Position numbers and translations under genes: made by a program. Below, in pieces: positions 59,981 to 64,000 of a stretch of DNA of 64,000 bases. The notes under the pieces were generated by a model that saw only the letters and a list, made by a program, of their open reading frames with translations, had not been told where the DNA came from and ran no database searches. The first letter of the stretch is position 1. The number at the start of each line of letters is the position of its first letter. This DNA is from Flagellimonas yonaguniensis (GTDB lineage: Bacteria; Bacteroidota; Bacteroidia; Flavobacteriales; Flavobacteriaceae). The stretch lies in NCBI RefSeq assembly GCF_029193885.1, contig NZ_JARFVB010000008.1, positions 1 through 64,000 of the forward strand. Direction: 5' to 3'.

Positions 59981-61954
59981 ATGAAACCGTTTAAATACAT
60001 AGTATTGTTGATTTCCTTGGGAGTTTTCATCCATTGCAAGAAGGAAGAAAAAAACGGAGAGGAAGTGAATGGGGAAAACCAAACAGGCTATGTGATTGAG
60101 CCTGTGAACATTCAGAACGTAAAACTCAAAGATGAATTTTGGTTACCAATAATACAGCGGGTTCAAGAAAAAACCATTGAATATGCTTTGGCCAAATGCG
60201 AGGAAGAAGGCCGTTTTGATAATTTCTTGATTGCTGGTGGGGAAATGGAAGGCGAGGTAAAAGGGGAAATGCCTTTTGATGATACCGATGTCTATAAAAT
60301 CATTGAGGGGGCTTCCAATTCCTTGATCAGTGCCCCAAACCCTAAATTGGAAACCTTGGTGGATTCCTTGGTGTCCATTATTAAAGTGGGGCAAGAGTCA
60401 GATGGTTATTTGACCACTTGGAGAACCATAAATCCGGCAAAACCCCCAGCCTCATGGGTGGAGGTAAAGGAAGGAAAGCGTTGGGATGGTCTTTTTATGA
60501 GTCACGAACTCTATAACGCAGGGCATTTGTACGAAGCTGCGGCCGTGCACTACAAAGCAACGGGAAAAAGAAACTTTTTGGACATTGCCATCCAAAATGC
60601 CGACTTAATGGTAGAGACCTTCGGCGATGGCGAAGGTAAAATCAATGCTGTTCCTGGACACCAGATCATAGAGACTGGACTCATCAAATTGTATCAGATT
60701 ACAGGAAAAGAGGACTATCTAAAACTCTCCAAATACTTTTTGGACAACAGGGGAAATCCTGAAAACCATGAATTGTTCGGGGCTTATTCCCAAGATCATT
60801 TGCCCGTTGTGGCACAGGATGAGGTCGTTGGGCACGCTGTAAGGGCAGTTTACATGTATGCCGCCATGACGGATATTGCTGCCATTCAAAAAGATACCGC
60901 TTACCTTGATGCCGTGAATACCCTATGGGACAATATGGTAAATAAAAAAATGTACGTGACAGGTGGCATAGGTGCCAAACACGATGGAGAAGCATTCGGG
61001 GAAAACTATGAGTTACCCAACTTAACTGCCTATAATGAAACATGTGCATCCATTGGCAACGTATATTGGAACCATAGGTTGCACAACCTTACGGGAGATG
61101 TGAAATACTTTGATGTCATCGAAAGAACTCTCTACAATGGGTTGATTTCTGGATTGTCCTTGGATGGTCAACAATTCTTTTATCCCAATGCATTGGAATC
61201 GGATGGGGTGTATAAATTCAATCAAGGGGCATGTACCCGAAAAGATTGGTTTGATTGCTCTTGCTGCCCTACCAATGTGATTCGTTTTATTCCCGCTATG
61301 CCCGGTTTGATTTATTCCAAAACGGGAAACACGCTCTATGCAAATCTTTATGCAAGCAATGAGGCAAATGTGGAATTGAAAGATCAAGATGTTTTGGTCA
61401 CTCAAAACACATCTTACCCATGGGACGGGAAGGTAAAATTCACAGTAAATCCAAAACAGAAGGGAGAGTTCACCATCAAATTCAGAATACCAGGATGGTC
61501 TAGGAATGTCGTTTTGCCAGGGGATTTGTATCAGTATGCATCCAAAGATGAAACAAGCAATAAGCTTAGCCTAAATGGAGAGGAACTTGATGTGGTTGCC
61601 AATAATGGCTACTTCACAGTGACCAGAACATGGGAACCAGGTGATGAGGTAAAACTGGAGTTTCCAATGTCTGTCAGAAAAGTGATTGCGAATCCAAAAG
61701 TAGAGGAGGATAAGGATAAAATGTCCCTCGGGTACGGGCCCATAGTGTATGCGGTAGAGGAAATTGACAACAAAGGCACTTTTGATGCTATCCAACTAAC
61801 GGCAAATGAAGAATTCAAGGTGGAGATGCAGGCCGAATTATTGGAAGGGGTCAATACGATATCAAACGAAAAATTGACTGCAATACCATATTATACATGG
61901 TCCAATAGGGGTATTGGAAAAATGAAGGTTTGGTTGCCAGTACAAGAAAAATAG
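59981..61954 (+). CDS. GH127 beta-L-arabinofuranosidase lipoprotein
   Basis: A 657-residue lipoprotein: leader ISLGVFIHC puts the anchor Cys at residue 19. The GH127 (DUF1680) alpha/alpha barrel has GLFMSHELYNAGHLYEAAAVHYKATGKRNF and GHAVRAVYMYAAMTD. The metal and nucleophile residues of the characterised enzyme HypBA1 have counterparts: E353 and C355 in YNETCASIGN, and C428-C429 in CSCCPTNVIRF. HypBA1 acts on beta-L-arabinofuranose linked to hydroxyproline-rich protein sugars. It follows the GH51 gene by 114 bp and precedes the second GH51 by 29 bp, suggesting one operon. Confidence 0.92.
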   Translation: MKPFKYIVLLISLGVFIHCKKEEKNGEEVNGENQTGYVIEPVNIQNVKLKDEFWLPIIQRVQEKTIEYALAKCEEEGRFDNFLIAGGEMEGEVKGEMPFDDTDVYKIIEGASNSLISAPNPKLETLVDSLVSIIKVGQESDGYLTTWRTINPAKPPASWVEVKEGKRWDGLFMSHELYNAGHLYEAAAVHYKATGKRNFLDIAIQNADLMVETFGDGEGKINAVPGHQIIETGLIKLYQITGKEDYLKLSKYFLDNRGNPENHELFGAYSQDHLPVVAQDEVVGHAVRAVYMYAAMTDIAAIQKDTAYLDAVNTLWDNMVNKKMYVTGGIGAKHDGEAFGENYELPNLTAYNETCASIGNVYWNHRLHNLTGDVKYFDVIERTLYNGLISGLSLDGQQFFYPNALESDGVYKFNQGACTRKDWFDCSCCPTNVIRFIPAMPGLIYSKTGNTLYANLYASNEANVELKDQDVLVTQNTSYPWDGKVKFTVNPKQKGEFTIKFRIPGWSRNVVLPGDLYQYASKDETSNKLSLNGEELDVVANNGYFTVTRTWEPGDEVKLEFPMSVRKVIANPKVEEDKDKMSLGYGPIVYAVEEIDNKGTFDAIQLTANEEFKVEMQAELLEGVNTISNEKLTAIPYYTWSNRGIGKMKVWLPVQEK

Positions 61955-61983
61955 AATGTACCACCCTAACAACACAAAAGGAA

Positions 61984-63993
61984 ATGACTAGAATACTGTT
62001 TTTAGTACTGGTTTTGGTCTCAGGTTTTTATAGCTGTAAAAATCAAGGGGAAACCAAAGCTGATGATAACGTAGCTAAAACGAATCGGGAGTTGGTGGTG
62101 AGCTTGGAAGATACAGGCATAAAAATTCAGCCTACTATGTATGGAATTTTTTTTGAGGACATCAACTTTGCCGCAGATGGCGGTTTGTATGCCGAAATGA
62201 TCAAGAACCGCTCTTTTGAGTTTACTTTGCCCAAAACGGGCTGGATTGAGCCCAATAGTGACAGACATTCCTATAATGATGATTCAGGAATCCTATCCGT
62301 GGTCAAATATTCCGAAGAAGGGGCCAACCATAATTTTGCCCGCGTAGAGGTAAAAAACGATGAAGGGTATGTCTTGATCAACGAAGGTTTTCGAGGAATG
62401 GGAGTCAAAGAAGGCGCCCAATATGATTTCTCGATAAAAGCCGCTAAACGCTCAGGCGATATTCAAAAAATCAAGCTTCAAGTGATTGATTCCCTTGATA
62501 ATGTGTTGGGGGAGACCTCTATTGGTCCCGATGCTGATTTTTGGAAAACCTACGAGTCCACTTTTACCACCAGCAAATCAGAAATGAAAGCCAAAGTCAA
62601 GATCACTTTCGAAGGAGAAGGAGAGATCGATCTGGATATGATCTCCCTTTTCCCGCAAGATACTTGGAAAGGCCGAAAAAAAGGACTTCGTAAAGATTTG
62701 GTTCAACTGTTGGACGATTTGAAACCGGGATTCCTTCGTTTCCCAGGCGGATGCATTGTGGAAGGCAGAACCTTGGCAAGAAGATATCAATGGAAAAAAA
62801 CTGTTGGTGACATTGAAAACAGGGAAATATTGGTAAACCGTTGGAACACGGAATTCTCCCACCGACCCACACCGGATTATTACCAAAGTTTTGGTCTTGG
62901 GTTCTTTGAATACTTCCAGCTTTCTGAAGATATGGGAGCAGAGCCCCTTCCCATTTTGGGGTGTGGTATTGCTTGCCAGTTTAATACGGGGGAATTGGTG
63001 CCCATGGACGAGTTGGACCCTTATGTACAAGATGCATTGGATTTGATTCAATTTGCCAACGGAGACACGAACACTGCTTGGGGTCAGGTACGCGCTGATA
63101 TGGGCCACCCGGAACCCTTCAATATGAAATACATTGGAATTGGAAACGAGCAGTGGGGCCCTGCTTACATCGAAAGGTATAAGGTGTTTGAGGAAGCTAT
63201 CAAATCCAAATATCCAGAAATCATCATTGTTTCAGGTAGTGGCCCTTTCCCAGAAGGCGATTATTTTGAATACGGCTGGGAACAGTTGAAGCAAATGAAT
63301 GCCGAAATCGTAGACGAACATTACTACAAACCACCAAAATGGTTTCGTGAGAATGCAGACCGTTATGACAGCTACGATAGAAACGGACCTAAAGTGTTTG
63401 CTGGCGAGTATGCGGCCCAGACCGTGGCCATAGCGAGCCCAGAGAATAAAAACAACTGGAATGCGGCACTTTCCGAGGCGGCATTCATGACCGGTTTAGA
63501 GAGAAATGCCGAAGTAGTTCATTTAACATCCTATGCGCCTTTGATGGCCCATACTGATGGTTGGCAATGGACCCCGGACATGATTTGGTTCAATAATCTG
63601 GAATCATTCGGGACACCCAACTATCAGGTGCAAAAAATGTATTCCACCAATCCGGGAACCGACCTTTTGAAGATTACGGAGAATGGAGAAATAATCATTG
63701 GAGCAGGTGGACTTTATGCCACAGCAGTAAAGGATGCGGATACCAATAAATTGATCATTAAGGTGGTCAATACATCAGAAGCGGGACAAAACCTTTCCAT
63801 TGCAATGGAAGGTGGTACTACTCAAGAAGTTGTTGAAGTGTTGACCATGGCAATGGACGATTTGGAAGCGGAAAATTCATTTGAAAACCCCTTGAAAATC
63901 AGTCCAAAAGAAAGTACGGCATCTGTAGAGGGCAATACTTTGGAAATTGCCATTCCAGCTCAAGCATTTTGTGTTTACAAAGTAAAGCTATAG
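61984..63993 (+). CDS. GH51 alpha-L-arabinofuranosidase lipoprotein, long form
   Basis: About 669 residues from MTRILFLVLVLVSGFYSC (61984), lipobox Cys at residue 18. The longer frame from 61930 overlaps the GH127 stop and lacks a signal. The core has MYGIFFEDINFAADGGLYAEMIKNR, an added carbohydrate-binding-like beta domain (about 85-215), FLRFPGGCIVEGR, acid/base E389 in GIGNEQWGPAY and nucleophile E475 in FAGEYAAQT. The C-terminal beta domain ends in FCVYKVKL with the stop at 63991-63993, so the gene is complete. The length and added domain mark a different GH51 subgroup from the shorter copy at 58319. Confidence 0.93.
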   Translation: MTRILFLVLVLVSGFYSCKNQGETKADDNVAKTNRELVVSLEDTGIKIQPTMYGIFFEDINFAADGGLYAEMIKNRSFEFTLPKTGWIEPNSDRHSYNDDSGILSVVKYSEEGANHNFARVEVKNDEGYVLINEGFRGMGVKEGAQYDFSIKAAKRSGDIQKIKLQVIDSLDNVLGETSIGPDADFWKTYESTFTTSKSEMKAKVKITFEGEGEIDLDMISLFPQDTWKGRKKGLRKDLVQLLDDLKPGFLRFPGGCIVEGRTLARRYQWKKTVGDIENREILVNRWNTEFSHRPTPDYYQSFGLGFFEYFQLSEDMGAEPLPILGCGIACQFNTGELVPMDELDPYVQDALDLIQFANGDTNTAWGQVRADMGHPEPFNMKYIGIGNEQWGPAYIERYKVFEEAIKSKYPEIIIVSGSGPFPEGDYFEYGWEQLKQMNAEIVDEHYYKPPKWFRENADRYDSYDRNGPKVFAGEYAAQTVAIASPENKNNWNAALSEAAFMTGLERNAEVVHLTSYAPLMAHTDGWQWTPDMIWFNNLESFGTPNYQVQKMYSTNPGTDLLKITENGEIIIGAGGLYATAVKDADTNKLIIKVVNTSEAGQNLSIAMEGGTTQEVVEVLTMAMDDLEAENSFENPLKISPKESTASVEGNTLEIAIPAQAFCVYKVKL

Positions 63994-64000
63994 GAAACCA

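Noticed and set aside
1..64000. CRISPR array, rRNA, tRNA, prophage or conjugative module
   Set aside because: No regularly spaced repeats, no rRNA or tRNA-like sequence and no phage or transfer genes were seen; the only mobile DNA is the IS3-type end and the hairpin repeats.

Overview
The window is chromosomal DNA of a Bacteroidota bacterium, almost certainly a marine-type Flavobacteriaceae. The signs are a SusC/SusD pair, a TonB receptor under sigma/anti-sigma control, a type IX secretion (type B) C-terminal domain, TAnnTTTG -7 promoter elements, many signal peptides and lipoproteins, and the dispersed hairpin repeats common in flavobacterial genomes. A closer placement (Muricauda/Flagellimonas, Maribacter or Zobellia relatives) would be a guess. 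I found no rRNA, tRNA or CRISPR.

Left part (1-34.2 kb), mostly housekeeping and scattered accessory genes. It opens with the right end of an IS3-family element. Then come argS (which has absorbed a fragment of a dispersed repeat), a DUF559 gene between hairpin repeats, and an ECF sigma / FecR-like anti-sigma / TonB receptor operon divergent from an aspartate-rich repeat lipoprotein. Next are ffh, folD, a DUF2306 membrane protein, a VOC protein, an alpha/beta hydrolase divergent from an HxlR regulator, a HerA-like ATPase, a RidA protein, a large secreted C-type-lectin protein, queE, a metalloprotease lipoprotein, a methyltransferase, a cysteine-cluster protein, a fatty acid hydroxylase family protein, a NamZ-like muramidase, a LolC/E-like permease and an aldose-epimerase-like protein. 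A RamB/PrpR-type regulator diverges from the glyoxylate shunt genes aceB and aceA, with phased GCGAA repeats between them. An exonuclease/GIY-YIG fusion closes this part.

Right part (34.2-64 kb), one functional block. In order: SusC, SusD, an AraC regulator, and four genes that make a complete trans-4-hydroxy-L-proline route (DapA-type deaminase, alpha-ketoglutarate semialdehyde dehydrogenase, 4-hydroxyproline 2-epimerase, D-hydroxyproline oxidoreductase). Then come an S9 (DPP-IV-like) peptidase, a LamG-GH146-type beta-L-arabinofuranosidase, a DUF885 peptidase, a DUF5695-like putative glycosidase and a GH43 with carbohydrate-binding domains. The block ends with a Nudix-related AraR-type regulator divergent from GH51, GH127 and a second GH51.

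Beta-L-arabinofuranosidases, alpha-L-arabinofuranosidases, proline-directed peptidases and hydroxyproline catabolism side by side is the enzyme set expected for eating hydroxyproline-rich glycoproteins (extensin- or arabinogalactan-protein-like material of plants or green algae), where beta-L-arabinofuranose chains sit on hydroxyproline. The sugar would be stripped outside the cytoplasm, the peptide core cut, and the hydroxyproline turned into alpha-ketoglutarate. A 20-bp motif with identical promoter geometry in front of the hydroxyproline operon and in front of the S9-peptidase/glycosidase operon supports one shared regulon. This combined glycan-plus-imino-acid locus is the most interesting thing in the window. 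L-arabinose catabolic genes and an inner-membrane transporter are not seen and may lie beyond the right edge.
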